Below are positions 1 through 8,304 of a stretch of DNA of 10,078 bases, one piece after another. Location of the stretch: the NCBI GenBank assembly GCA_017483405.1, contig JAFUWP010000240.1:1-10078 (forward strand), written 5' to 3'. Within the stretch, counting starts at the first letter, position 1. Every line of letters begins with the position of its first letter. Source of the DNA: Oscillospiraceae bacterium. GTDB lineage: Bacteria > Bacillota > Clostridia > Oscillospirales > Ruminococcaceae. The notes below the pieces were generated by a model, which was not told the DNA's origin, did not search any database, and worked only from the letters and a program-made list of their open reading frames with translations. A program made the translations under genes and the position numbers.

Positions 1-963
1 CATCCCGATATGACCGGACGAGAAAATATCTATACAAATGCCTCCATCTTCGGACTGACCAGAAAAGAAATCGATAAGCGATTGCAGGAAATTATTGATT
101 TCTCCGAACTCGAAGAATTTATCGACAATCCGGTCAGGACGTATTCTTCCGGCATGTATATGAGATTAGCCTTTTCCGTGGCGATTAATGTGGATGCCAA
201 TATTCTCCTGATAGATGAAATCCTCGCTGTCGGAGATGCCAACTTCCAGAAGAAATGCTTCGATAAACTCAGAGAAATCAAATCTCACGGCACGACTATC
301 GTGATAGTCTCTCACGCTCTAGAACAGATTGAGCAAATCTGTGAAACATCCTACTGGATTGAAGACGGCTTGATTAAAGATTCCGGTACACCGAAAACCG
401 TCCATGACCACTATCTGAAAAGCATGGAAGAAAAGCGCAATCAACAGCTTGAAAAACAGCATCATCAGGAAAATCAGGACAAGCCTCCGAAATCGGAAAC
501 ATCCGAAACAGAACAACTTCCGGATTTCTGCGAAAAAACTGCTGTCCGCATGGGGACGGGTGCTGTCCGGTTCACGAATGCGATGCTCTGCAATCTCGAA
601 AATCAGAAACAGTTTATCTTCAATTCCGAGGATAAAATCAAAATCGTTCTGGAATATGAATCTTTTCAGCCGGATTTGAAAGGCAATTTCGGATACGGTA
701 TTTTCAGAGAGGACAGTCTGCACTGTTACGGGACGAATATCCTCATCGAAACCGGTGACTATATTCCGGTGCAGAAAAAAGGCAGAGTGGAAATCATCTT
801 TCAGAACAGCTTGTTACCGGCGAAATATTTTCTTGATATTGCAGTACATTCCCATGACGGAATTATTTTCGATGACATCCGGCAGGCGATTTCGTTTGTC
901 GTTTCTTCTGATAAATATGATATTGGAGTCTGCCGTCTGCATTCTGAATTTTCATGGAGGTGA
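1..963 (+). CDS. ABC exporter ATPase, Wzt/TagH type with C-terminal glycan-binding domain (5' truncated)
   Basis: This is the ATP-hydrolysing subunit of an ABC-2 type exporter that moves lipid-linked polysaccharide or teichoic-acid-like glycan across the membrane from the cytoplasm. The reading frame is open from base 1 (His-Pro-Asp-Met-Thr-Gly), so the Walker A part and the start lie upstream. Numbering from base 1, the signature loop of the Wzt/TagH family (YSSGMYMRLAFS) is near residues 48-59, Walker B (LLIDE) near 69-73 with the AVGD D-loop after it, and the H-loop His near 105. A charged Gln/Glu/Lys-rich linker (about 141-178) leads to a beta-rich domain (about 180-320) resembling the Wzt C-terminal domain that recognises the glycan. 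The partner permease is not in the window and is probably upstream. The gene ends 6 nt before the next one. The ATPase class is clear; the exact substrate is unknown. Confidence 0.9.
   Translation, partial: HPDMTGRENIYTNASIFGLTRKEIDKRLQEIIDFSELEEFIDNPVRTYSSGMYMRLAFSVAINVDANILLIDEILAVGDANFQKKCFDKLREIKSHGTTIVIVSHALEQIEQICETSYWIEDGLIKDSGTPKTVHDHYLKSMEEKRNQQLEKQHHQENQDKPPKSETSETEQLPDFCEKTAVRMGTGAVRFTNAMLCNLENQKQFIFNSEDKIKIVLEYESFQPDLKGNFGYGIFREDSLHCYGTNILIETGDYIPVQKKGRVEIIFQNSLLPAKYFLDIAVHSHDGIIFDDIRQAISFVVSSDKYDIGVCRLHSEFSWR
956..962 (+). promoter_or_regulatory. Shine-Dalgarno site that fixes a TTG start
   Basis: GGAGGTG overlaps the last codons and stop of the ABC ATPase gene and sits 7 nt before TTG at 970-972. 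An in-frame TGA at 961-963 rules out any start further upstream, and the next in-frame ATG falls deep inside the coiled coil. TTG is therefore the best start for the FkbM-type gene. Confidence 0.8.
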
Positions 964-969
964 ATTTGT

Positions 970-2061
970 TTGAGTCTCTATACCAAAATCATCCGGTTTC
1001 TGCTCCGTGACCTGTATGCTCGGAATGATGTCGCAAGAGAAGAAACAAAATCCGTTTCGGAAGACCTGCACCATCAGCTTGCAGAAGCCAATCAGAAAAA
1101 TGAAAAATTACAGAACCGGATTCTACAGCTCGAACAGCAGACCAGTGAACTGATACAGGAACTGACACATTCCCAGAATTATTTTCAGGAAATTATCGAA
1201 CAGTCCAATGATGCCCATGACCGGCGCGAAGAACGCTCCGAAAAGCGTCTCGACTGTCTCGAACACTATCGAACCGAAACCGAAAAACGAATGCAGTCCG
1301 ATGATGAAACGACTCTCGGCCTTGCGCATCGAACCGAATGCATTGAACAAGCCCTTCGGGAATGTCATATCTATGAAAATCCGTTGCAGTTATTCAATAA
1401 AAAGACGTATTCGCAGGCCGGAGAAGATGCGATTCTGCTTTATGCCTGTGCGATGCTCGGCATTTCTCTGCATGAATGTAATTATCTGGATTTAGGCGCG
1501 AATAAGCCCATCGAGATGAGCAACACGTATTTCTTTTATGAACAGGGCGCAAGAGGTGTACTTCTCGAAGCGAATCCGTTACTGATTCCGGATTTGAAAA
1601 ATCAGCGTTCCGGAGATGTGATTCTGAATCAGGCTGTTTCGGATAAATCTGATGAAACGGTGATATTCAACATTCTGAATCTGGATGGTCTGTCGAAAAT
1701 CGGGGATGTTTCCGATGTTCTGGAACAGAATCCCTCGGCGAAGCTCGAAAAGTCTATCGAAATCAGGACAATCTGCTATAACGATATTATCGAGAAATAT
1801 TTCGATAAGAAAGCTCCTGTTATCCTGAATCTGGATATTGAAGGCCTTGAAATGCAGATTCTCCAGAGTATGAATCTGGAACAGTACCGGCCGTTATTCA
1901 TCATCATCGAGATGATACCCTATTCCAAAAAGCTGACAGCCGGCATCAAAGATGCAGAATTATTAAAATATCTGGAATCGGAAAATTATATTGAATATGC
2001 CTTTACGGGGATTAATTCTGTTTTTATTGATAAATTCCAGTATGAAAAATTCATTTCCTGA
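970..2061 (+). CDS. FkbM-family methyltransferase with N-terminal coiled coil
   Basis: This is a predicted S-adenosylmethionine-dependent O-methyltransferase of the FkbM family, likely to methylate a sugar of the exported glycan. The protein has 363 residues with a TTG start. Residues 1-18 form a basic amphipathic helix and about 25-130 are a long Gln/Glu/Lys heptad-like coiled coil. The FkbM domain runs from about 145 to 360. It carries YSQAGEDAIL (about 147-156), the SAM-binding motif YLDLGAN (172-178), VLLEANP (197-203) with the acidic ribose-contacting Glu, and the family motif NLDIEGLE (287-294). A coiled coil before an FkbM domain suggests oligomerisation or docking to a partner. The next gene also encodes a coiled-coil protein, and the two are 17 nt apart. 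The domain assignment is firm; the substrate is inferred only from the operon. Confidence 0.85.
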   Translation: MSLYTKIIRFLLRDLYARNDVAREETKSVSEDLHHQLAEANQKNEKLQNRILQLEQQTSELIQELTHSQNYFQEIIEQSNDAHDRREERSEKRLDCLEHYRTETEKRMQSDDETTLGLAHRTECIEQALRECHIYENPLQLFNKKTYSQAGEDAILLYACAMLGISLHECNYLDLGANKPIEMSNTYFFYEQGARGVLLEANPLLIPDLKNQRSGDVILNQAVSDKSDETVIFNILNLDGLSKIGDVSDVLEQNPSAKLEKSIEIRTICYNDIIEKYFDKKAPVILNLDIEGLEMQILQSMNLEQYRPLFIIIEMIPYSKKLTAGIKDAELLKYLESENYIEYAFTGINSVFIDKFQYEKFIS

Positions 2062-2067
2062 AAGGAG
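2062..2067 (+). promoter_or_regulatory. Shine-Dalgarno site choosing ATG 2079 over GTG 2067
   Basis: AAGGAG ends at 2067, the first base of an in-frame GTG. That GTG overlaps the SD and cannot use it. The ATG at 2079-2081 lies 11 nt downstream and starts MQTINTEEIM, so it is taken as the start. Confidence 0.75.
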
Positions 2068-2078
2068 TGCTCCGGTCA

Positions 2079-2588
2079 ATGCAGACCATTAATACAGAAG
2101 AAATTATGAAACAAATCCGTGCGGAAATTAAGGAAAAAGGCCTTGACAGCTCCATGCTGTCATTTGAGGAAATTCCGTTTGCACAGGAAGTCAGCCATGC
2201 AGACAAGAATTTTCAGCCGGCATCGTTACAGCAGAGCGCGGAATATTTAAGCATCCGGAATCAGATTGAACCTTACAAGCCGATTGAAGGCAATTTCTTG
2301 GTTGTCTTTATCAAGAAAGTCATCCGGAAACTCGTCAAGTTCTATATCATGCCCATCATGACCGAACAGAATGCCCTGAATCTGCATACAGCAAATGCGG
2401 TTCAGCAGATGAATAATTACATTCAGGACAGACAGGAATCCGATAAGATTGATATTTCTGCACTGGTTTCCAGAATTGATGAACTCGAAGCAAAACAATC
2501 CGCCAGCCGTCAGGAGATGAATGCGCTGAGAAGTCAGATAAAGGCATTACAGGCCGAAAATCAAGCACTGAAAGGACTGAAATCATGA
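2079..2588 (+). CDS. Small coiled-coil protein of the glycan cluster, function unknown
   Basis: The product is 169 residues and I do not recognise a named family. Residues 1-35 (NTEEIMKQIRAEIKEKG followed by an acidic LSFEEIP) look like the short N-terminal segment often seen in proteins encoded beside glycosyltransferases and methyltransferases in Firmicute glycan clusters. About 75-95 is a hydrophobic and basic helix (FLVVFIKKVIRKLVKFYIMP) that could sit on the membrane. About 115-165 is a coiled coil rich in Gln, Glu and Ala. There is no enzyme motif. The gene follows the coiled-coil FkbM gene by 17 nt and overlaps the next GT4 gene by ATGA, so a scaffold tethering soluble glycan enzymes at the membrane is plausible. 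That role is inference. Confidence 0.75.
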   Translation: MQTINTEEIMKQIRAEIKEKGLDSSMLSFEEIPFAQEVSHADKNFQPASLQQSAEYLSIRNQIEPYKPIEGNFLVVFIKKVIRKLVKFYIMPIMTEQNALNLHTANAVQQMNNYIQDRQESDKIDISALVSRIDELEAKQSASRQEMNALRSQIKALQAENQALKGLKS

Positions 2589-3667
2589 GAATCATTCAGT
2601 TTCTGCCGACACTTGCATTCGGGGATGCTGTCGGAAATGATACAGTCGCCCTTCAGAATGCCATGAAGGAACTCGGCTATGAAACAGCCATCTTCGCGGA
2701 GGCTGTTGACCAGAGACTTCCGAAGGGAACAGCATCGGATTTATGCGCCGGAATGCCGGAACTCGATAAAGAAGATGTGATTTTATATCACATGTCCACG
2801 GGGTCGAAGTTAAACTACGAACTCGAAAAATATCCCTGCCGGAAAATCATGATTTATCATAATATCACCCCTCCGCATTTCTTTCACGGCTATAACGCAC
2901 AGGCGGAATCGAATGCCCAGTATGGCCTTGATGGTCTGCATCATCTGGCGGGAAAAATAGATTACTGTTTAGCCGATTCCGATTTCAACAAATCCGATTT
3001 GCAGAAAGCCGGCTTTGTCTGTCCGATAGATGTCCGTCCGATTCTGATTCCCTTTTCCGATTATGAGAAAAAACCGGATTCCGGCATTATCAAAAAATAT
3101 TCCGATGCGTATCAGAATATCATCTTTGTCGGCAGAATCGCGCCGAATAAGAAACAGCAGGATGTGATTTCGGCGTTTGCCTTTTATAAGAAAAATATCA
3201 ATCCGAAATCGAGATTGATTTTTGTCGGAAACTGGGGCGGAATGGAAAAATATCATGACCGTCTGGTCAGTTATGTGAACGCGCTGGAGCTGGAAGATGT
3301 TATCTTTACAGGACATATCAAATTTCCGGAAATCTTAGCGTATTATAAAATTGCTGATTTATTTCTCTGCATGAGCGAACATGAAGGTTTCTGTGTGCCT
3401 CTTGTCGAGGCGATGTATTTTCAAGTGCCTGTTCTGGCATACAGGAGCTGTGCAGTTCCGTGGACACTCGGCGGAAGCGGATTCGTAACCGATTCTAAAA
3501 ATCCTGCCGAAATCGCTCTCTTAATGCAGAAAATTCTGAATAATACAGAACTCAGAAATCAGATTATCGCGAATCAGAATGAAAGATTACAGGATTTTCA
3601 GTATGAAAAAATCAAAACTCTGTTTGCAGGTCAGCTCAGGAGTTTTCTACAGGAGAAATCAACATGA
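2585..3667 (+). CDS. Glycosyltransferase family 4 (GT-B fold)
   Basis: This is a retaining GT-B glycosyltransferase that probably transfers a sugar from a nucleotide sugar to the growing lipid-linked glycan at the cytoplasmic membrane face. The length of 360 residues is normal for GT4. The N-terminal acceptor half begins MRIIQFLPTLAFGDAVGND and contains YHNITPPHFF (about 91-100). The C-terminal donor half begins near IIFVGRIAPNKKQQDVI (about 179-195). It carries the diagnostic EX7E motif EGFCVPLVE (Glu267 and Glu275), which contacts the donor sugar nucleotide. The gene starts inside the stop of the preceding gene (ATGA, 2585-2588) and ends with the same arrangement, indicating translational coupling. 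Sugar specificity cannot be read from the sequence. Confidence 0.88.
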   Translation: MRIIQFLPTLAFGDAVGNDTVALQNAMKELGYETAIFAEAVDQRLPKGTASDLCAGMPELDKEDVILYHMSTGSKLNYELEKYPCRKIMIYHNITPPHFFHGYNAQAESNAQYGLDGLHHLAGKIDYCLADSDFNKSDLQKAGFVCPIDVRPILIPFSDYEKKPDSGIIKKYSDAYQNIIFVGRIAPNKKQQDVISAFAFYKKNINPKSRLIFVGNWGGMEKYHDRLVSYVNALELEDVIFTGHIKFPEILAYYKIADLFLCMSEHEGFCVPLVEAMYFQVPVLAYRSCAVPWTLGGSGFVTDSKNPAEIALLMQKILNNTELRNQIIANQNERLQDFQYEKIKTLFAGQLRSFLQEKST

Positions 3668-4866
3668 AGAAAATAGCATTTGTCATTCCGTGGTATGCTG
3701 AAAAAATCCCTGGCGGTGCGGAAATGGAAACCCGTGAAGTGACCAAGCATCTGCATCAGGCCGGCATGGATGTCGAAATTCTGACAACCTGCGTTCGGGA
3801 ATTCGTCAGCGACTGGAATGAGGATTATTATCCGGAGGGTGTTGAAATCATTCAGGGGATTCCCGTCCGGAGATTCAAAGTCCGCAAACGCGATACCAGA
3901 GCGTTTGATGAAATCAATCTCAAGCTGATGAACCGGATTCAGCCCACTGAACCCGAAGAAAAAATTTTCATCCGCGAGATGATAAACAGTCCGGATTTAT
4001 ATGCTTATATCGCAGAGCATCGGGAGGAATATACCGCATTTGTCTATATTCCGTACATGTTCGGAACGACCTATTACGGCATTGCGCAGTGTCCGGAAAA
4101 AGCTGTCATGATTCCGTGCTTTCATGATGAAGCGTATCTGTATATGCAGATTTATAAGAAATTATATTCGCAGGTTGCTGGTATGATATTCAATGCCCGT
4201 CCGGAACTTGAATTAACCGAAAAAGTTTATGATATTTCCGGAGTCGAAAAAATCGTCATGGGCATTGGCATGGATGTCGATTTGAAAACCTATCCGGAAG
4301 AATTCCGGAAGAAATTCAGAATTCCGGAAAAGTTTATCCTCTATGCCGGAAGAAAAGATTCCGGAAAGAATGTGCATACACTTCTGAATTATTTCGGAGA
4401 ATTCAAGAAACGGAATCCTTCGGATTTGAAATTAGTGCTTATCGGAGGCGGAGAAATTCACATTCCGGAGAGTGCTAGGAAAGATACCATAGATTTAGGT
4501 TTTGTCGATATTCAGGATAAATATAATGCTTACGGCGCGGCGGAAATTTTATGTCAGCCGTCCAAGAACGAAAGTTTTTCGCTGGTTATCATGGAAAGCT
4601 GGCTCTGTCATCGGCCTGTACTGGTTCATGATAAATGCGCCGTCACAAAGAATTTCGTACAGGAATCCAACGGCGGTTTATATTTCAACGACTATTTTGA
4701 ATTTGAAGGCTGTCTGAATTATTTTCTGCATCATCCGGAGGAATCCGGCATCATGGGCGAAAACGGCAGAGAGTATGTCATGACACATTTCGACTGGAAT
4801 GTCATCACGGAAAAATATCGGGCGTTCTTTGAAAAAATCGAAAAACGGCAAGGGGAATGCCTATGA
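3664..4866 (+). CDS. Glycosyltransferase family 4 (GT-B fold), second copy in cluster
   Basis: This is a second GT4-like transferase, 400 residues, distinct from its neighbour and therefore probably forming another linkage of the same glycan. The N-terminus AFVIPWYAEKIPGGAEMETR is the usual first strand and Gly-rich loop of GT4 enzymes. The donor domain starts near FILYAGRKDSGKNVHTLL (about 221-238) and contains LVLIGGG. The EX7E motif is ESFSLVIME (Glu303 and Glu311). The ATGA overlap with the upstream gene at 3664-3667 and with the downstream gene at 4863-4866 places it firmly in the operon. Catalytic class is well supported; donor and acceptor are unknown. Confidence 0.88.
   Translation: MKKIAFVIPWYAEKIPGGAEMETREVTKHLHQAGMDVEILTTCVREFVSDWNEDYYPEGVEIIQGIPVRRFKVRKRDTRAFDEINLKLMNRIQPTEPEEKIFIREMINSPDLYAYIAEHREEYTAFVYIPYMFGTTYYGIAQCPEKAVMIPCFHDEAYLYMQIYKKLYSQVAGMIFNARPELELTEKVYDISGVEKIVMGIGMDVDLKTYPEEFRKKFRIPEKFILYAGRKDSGKNVHTLLNYFGEFKKRNPSDLKLVLIGGGEIHIPESARKDTIDLGFVDIQDKYNAYGAAEILCQPSKNESFSLVIMESWLCHRPVLVHDKCAVTKNFVQESNGGLYFNDYFEFEGCLNYFLHHPEESGIMGENGREYVMTHFDWNVITEKYRAFFEKIEKRQGECL
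4850..4855 (+). promoter_or_regulatory. Shine-Dalgarno site choosing ATG 4863 over ATG 4857
   Basis: AAGGGG is 1 nt from ATG 4857, which is too close, and 7 nt from the in-frame ATG 4863. The second ATG also gives the same ATGA overlap seen at the two previous gene junctions. It is therefore the preferred start. Confidence 0.75.
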
Positions 4867-7337
4867 ATGTAATTCTGATTCTGACGGCTGTCAGTATGTT
4901 TCTGAGTCTGGCGACAAGCTGTATTCTGTTTCATAAAAGGCATATCGCAGAGATTCTGACACTGGGGATTTCATGGTTTTTCAGTTCCTATGTGTTCAGT
5001 ACAATGATATTGTTTCTTCTGGATGTGTATCAGCTCAAGCGCGGAATACAGGCGACTTGTTTTACCGATGCCGTTTTCTTTCTGACGGCGGTGCTCACCT
5101 GCCGGAAAGTTCCGCTTCAGGAACTGAAAGCCGGATTCAGTCCGGAAAAAGAACTGAAAGTTTTTGTCATCCCTCTGCTGATTGCCCTGATGGGACTGCC
5201 TTTTGTCAGTCAGAAAAATGAACTGTTCGGCATGGGTCAGGATGAAGGCGTGTATCAGTGTGTCGCAATCAATTTCATGAACGGATATGATGACCGTCAG
5301 CAGGATTTTGAAGAATATCAGTTAATGGATTCGGATGAAGCAAGGGAAAATTTTCAAATATCGGTGCATAACAAGCTGGTCGGATATGACATTCCGGATG
5401 AGGACTATCCGGAAACCATCTATGACCGTGATGTCAGTCCGGTATCAGGAATCTATCACGGAATCCCGACTTATGCGGCACTGCTTGCCTTATGGGGAAC
5501 GCTGGCCGGTATGGAACGCATGGCAGAGATTCAGACAGTATTTTATCTTCTGAGTATTTTTCTGATTTGCTTTGTCTGCGGTAATCTGAAACTGAAACCC
5601 TTTTCTAAACTGGTTTCCGCGGTGATGACGGCCTTGTCTCCGGTTGTGATATGGGTTGCAAAATCATCTCTGACTGAGATGTTCCTTGCTGTTCTGGTAC
5701 TGTTATTTTTATATTTCCTGACGGATAAAGACCATCCGGAAGATTATTTTTATTCTATCGTTCCGATAGGGGTATTCAGCTGTTATCATGTATCTATTTA
5801 TACGGTGATGCCTTATGTGATGATAATCTATGCAGGAATGTACTTCTTCACGAAACGGAAAGTCTTTGCCTCGATGCTGTTGTTTTCCGTAGTAGGCTAT
5901 CCGATAAGCTATCTGATGATGAGACATATTCAGCCGTTCTATACAATGAATAATTATCGGTTTGTGTTCAATCAGCATATCACCATAAACAATATCACGC
6001 AGACAGTATTAATCACAAGCGGAGTGCTGATAATCCTCTGCATGATATATATCCTGATGGTCTGGAAGATGAAAAAAACAGTTTCTCTGGAAACATTTCT
6101 GGAAAAGCGTGAAAATACGGTCATCATGCAGTGGATTCTGATTTGTCTGACGGCACTGCCTCTGATTTATATTTTATACAAATCATTCAGCAAGCTGGAT
6201 TCGATTGCAGATATTTCCGCGCTGACACTTGCCGGATTCGTTCTGAATTCGGGTGTTCTGCTGATTCCTGCCGGAATTGTGATGATATTCATCCGGCCGA
6301 AACTGTTTCTGGAGCAGGAAAGCAAGCTTGTAATTTTTGTATCATTTTTCTACTGTGTGCTGATATATTCGGCCTTTCTGAGATTTCAGATAGAATATTA
6401 TTATTACTATGCGCGATATTTAGTGCCTTTCGTTCCGGTAGCCATATTATTCGCCGTTACTGCGCTTGATACCCTTGATAAAAAAATCATCATGACAGCA
6501 TCGGCCGTGAGTGTCTGCGCCATGATACCCTATTCCGGATTTCTGGTTTCTCATAAAGATGATACCCGTATGGAATGGAACATTCTGGAAGATGTCACGG
6601 AACAAATCAGCAGTCATGACTGTGTCGTTATCGAAACCGGAATTCTGCCGACAATGTGGCTTCCCGTCCGTGCGATGACAGATGCATCCGTATTTCCGTC
6701 TGAAAAGAATCTGACCGAACAGCTCCGGAATCTTTCCGGACGTTACGAAACGATTCATGTCATCAGCATGACGGATTATACCTATCGGCTTGACGGCAAT
6801 CTTGAAATCCTCTACCGGAATACTGTCCACTGTTCCGAAGATAAAAATTCAGGTGCATTTTCCTCTATGCCGATGTCCTTTTCCGAAACCGAAGAAACTT
6901 TATATCTCTATCGTTATCTGAATTATCAGACCGTCTATACGGCCGAAGATGTCGAACGCTTTCAGCTTTATGGTATTGATGATTATGATAAGGATTTCTG
7001 CTGGACAATCAGTCAGGCTTCGGCGGTGCGGTGTACTCTCCGGAAGAAGGCTTACACCATGACGCTGACGCTCGGAAGTACTCTCCCTTTGAAAGAAATG
7101 GGAAAAGAAAGATTCACCATCCGGCTGTCCGTCAATGGCATTCTGGCAGATGTGGAAGTTCTCACCAGACAGAACAATCACCAGATAATTACACTGGATA
7201 TTCCGGAAACCTGTCTGAATGATGGTTCTAATATCATCAGTTTTCAGACGGATGTATGGCAGGCATCTGCCGTCAACCCTGCCGATACCAGAACTATCGG
7301 CATACCCATCAAATCGCTTGTATTTCAGGAAAGGTAG
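4863..7337 (+). CDS. Large polytopic GT-C-like membrane glycosyltransferase
   Basis: The product is about 824 residues with many hydrophobic segments in the first two thirds (about 1-555) and a soluble C-terminal region (about 560-824). After the third or fourth membrane segment comes an acidic loop with GMGQDEGVYQC (Asp127, Glu128). This is the usual place of the catalytic acidic pair in GT-C enzymes, which use polyprenyl-phosphate sugars outside the membrane. The C-terminal region ends in a beta-sandwich-like stretch (NDGSNIISFQTDVW, then DTRTIGIPIKSLVF) of the kind found at the end of extracytoplasmic carbohydrate-active proteins. The neighbours are a GT2 of the polyprenyl-phosphate type and a flippase-like protein, which fits a role in decorating a glycan outside the cell. 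The GT-C assignment rests on topology and the acidic loop, not on a clear family signature. The gene ends in tandem stops TAG TGA. Confidence 0.7.
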   Translation: MNVILILTAVSMFLSLATSCILFHKRHIAEILTLGISWFFSSYVFSTMILFLLDVYQLKRGIQATCFTDAVFFLTAVLTCRKVPLQELKAGFSPEKELKVFVIPLLIALMGLPFVSQKNELFGMGQDEGVYQCVAINFMNGYDDRQQDFEEYQLMDSDEARENFQISVHNKLVGYDIPDEDYPETIYDRDVSPVSGIYHGIPTYAALLALWGTLAGMERMAEIQTVFYLLSIFLICFVCGNLKLKPFSKLVSAVMTALSPVVIWVAKSSLTEMFLAVLVLLFLYFLTDKDHPEDYFYSIVPIGVFSCYHVSIYTVMPYVMIIYAGMYFFTKRKVFASMLLFSVVGYPISYLMMRHIQPFYTMNNYRFVFNQHITINNITQTVLITSGVLIILCMIYILMVWKMKKTVSLETFLEKRENTVIMQWILICLTALPLIYILYKSFSKLDSIADISALTLAGFVLNSGVLLIPAGIVMIFIRPKLFLEQESKLVIFVSFFYCVLIYSAFLRFQIEYYYYYARYLVPFVPVAILFAVTALDTLDKKIIMTASAVSVCAMIPYSGFLVSHKDDTRMEWNILEDVTEQISSHDCVVIETGILPTMWLPVRAMTDASVFPSEKNLTEQLRNLSGRYETIHVISMTDYTYRLDGNLEILYRNTVHCSEDKNSGAFSSMPMSFSETEETLYLYRYLNYQTVYTAEDVERFQLYGIDDYDKDFCWTISQASAVRCTLRKKAYTMTLTLGSTLPLKEMGKERFTIRLSVNGILADVEVLTRQNNHQIITLDIPETCLNDGSNIISFQTDVWQASAVNPADTRTIGIPIKSLVFQER

Positions 7338-7340
7338 TGA
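7335..7340 (+). other. Tandem stop codons TAG-TGA
   Basis: The GT-C-like gene ends with TAG immediately followed by in-frame TGA. It is the only gene here whose terminal stop is TAG; the others use TGA or TAA. The back-up TGA would limit any readthrough to one residue. Confidence 0.9.
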
Positions 7341-7736
7341 ACTATGAAATTAATCATTCAGATTCCCTGCTATAACGAAGAAGAAACGCTTGAACTTGCT
7401 TATCGTGATTTGCCCCGTAAAATCAAAGGCATTGACGAAATCGAATATTTAATCATCAATGACGGCAGTCAGGATAATACCGTTCAGAAAGCCCGTGAAT
7501 TAGGCTTTCATCATATTGTTTCCTTCAAGCAGAACAAGGGCCTTGCGAAAGGCTTCATGGCCGGACTGGATGCCTGTCTGCATCTGGGCGCGGATATTAT
7601 CGTCAATACCGATGCCGATAATCAGTACTGCGGTGCGGATATTAAAAAGCTCGTCCGTCCGATTCTCGAAGATAAAGCTGATATTGTCATCGGTGAAAGG
7701 CCTATCGACCAGACGGAGCATTTTTCATGGCTGAAG

Positions 7737-7739
7737 TAG
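7737..7739 (+). other. In-frame amber codon inside the GT2 gene
   Basis: The codons read HFSWLK, TAG, KFQHLGSWVVR in one uninterrupted frame. Spacing between the flanking conserved blocks matches what I expect of the family, so no base has been gained or lost. Confidence 0.85.
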
Positions 7740-7753
7740 AAATTCCAGCATTT

Positions 7754-7769
7754 AGGGAGCTGGGTAGTG
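7754..7769 (+). promoter_or_regulatory. Possible translation restart (AGGGAG plus GTG) after the amber codon
   Basis: AGGGAG at 7754-7759 is 7 nt before the in-frame GTG at 7767. Ribosomes stopping at 7739 could restart here and make the 188-residue C-terminal half with the SGFR region and both membrane segments. The resemblance may be accidental, because these bases encode conserved residues (LGSWVV). Confidence 0.3.
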
Positions 7770-8304
7770 CGTGTGGCATCCGGAACGGATATTCCGGATG
7801 CGCCGAGCGGATTCCGAGCCTATTCGAGAGAAGCCGCTCTCAGAATGAATGTGGTGAATGAATATACCTACACGCTGGAAACGATTATTCAGGCAGGACA
7901 TAACAAAATCGCGATGACTTCCGTCCCCATCCGGACGAATGCCGAAACGCGTCCTTCGAGATTATTTTCCAGTATGTGGAAATATATGAAGCGTTCCGCG
8001 ACAGTCATCACGCGTTCGTTTGTGATGTACAGTCCGCTGAAATTTTTCAGTATCGTAGGGGGAATTTTATTTCTGCTCGGCGCGATACTGGGAATCCGGT
8101 TTCTGGTATTCATGGCGATGGGGGATGGCCATGGGCATGTGCAGTCACTGATACTGACTGCGATTCTCATCATGCTGGGATTCCAGACAATCACAATCGG
8201 ACTGCTGGGAGATACCATCGCCGCCAACCGGAAAATTCTCGAAGATGTACAGTATCGCGTCCGCAAAATGGACTGCGACCCGAAACGCAGAAGGATAAAG
8301 AGCC

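Noticed and set aside
2067..2078. GTG at 2067 as start of the small coiled-coil gene
   Set aside because: It overlaps the only SD (AAGGAG), so ribosomes could not use both. ATG 2079 is properly spaced.
7737..7770. A frameshift as the cause of the split GT2 gene
   Set aside because: Both halves are in the same frame (7344 and 7767 differ by 141 codons) and conserved spacing is kept. Only a TAG substitution is needed.
7889..8266. Long antisense open frame opposite the 3' half of the GT2 gene, and similar antisense frames at 30-281, 319-723 and 6447-6830
   Set aside because: They lack SD sites and promoters, and lie wholly opposite genes with recognisable protein motifs. They are mirror frames produced by codon bias.
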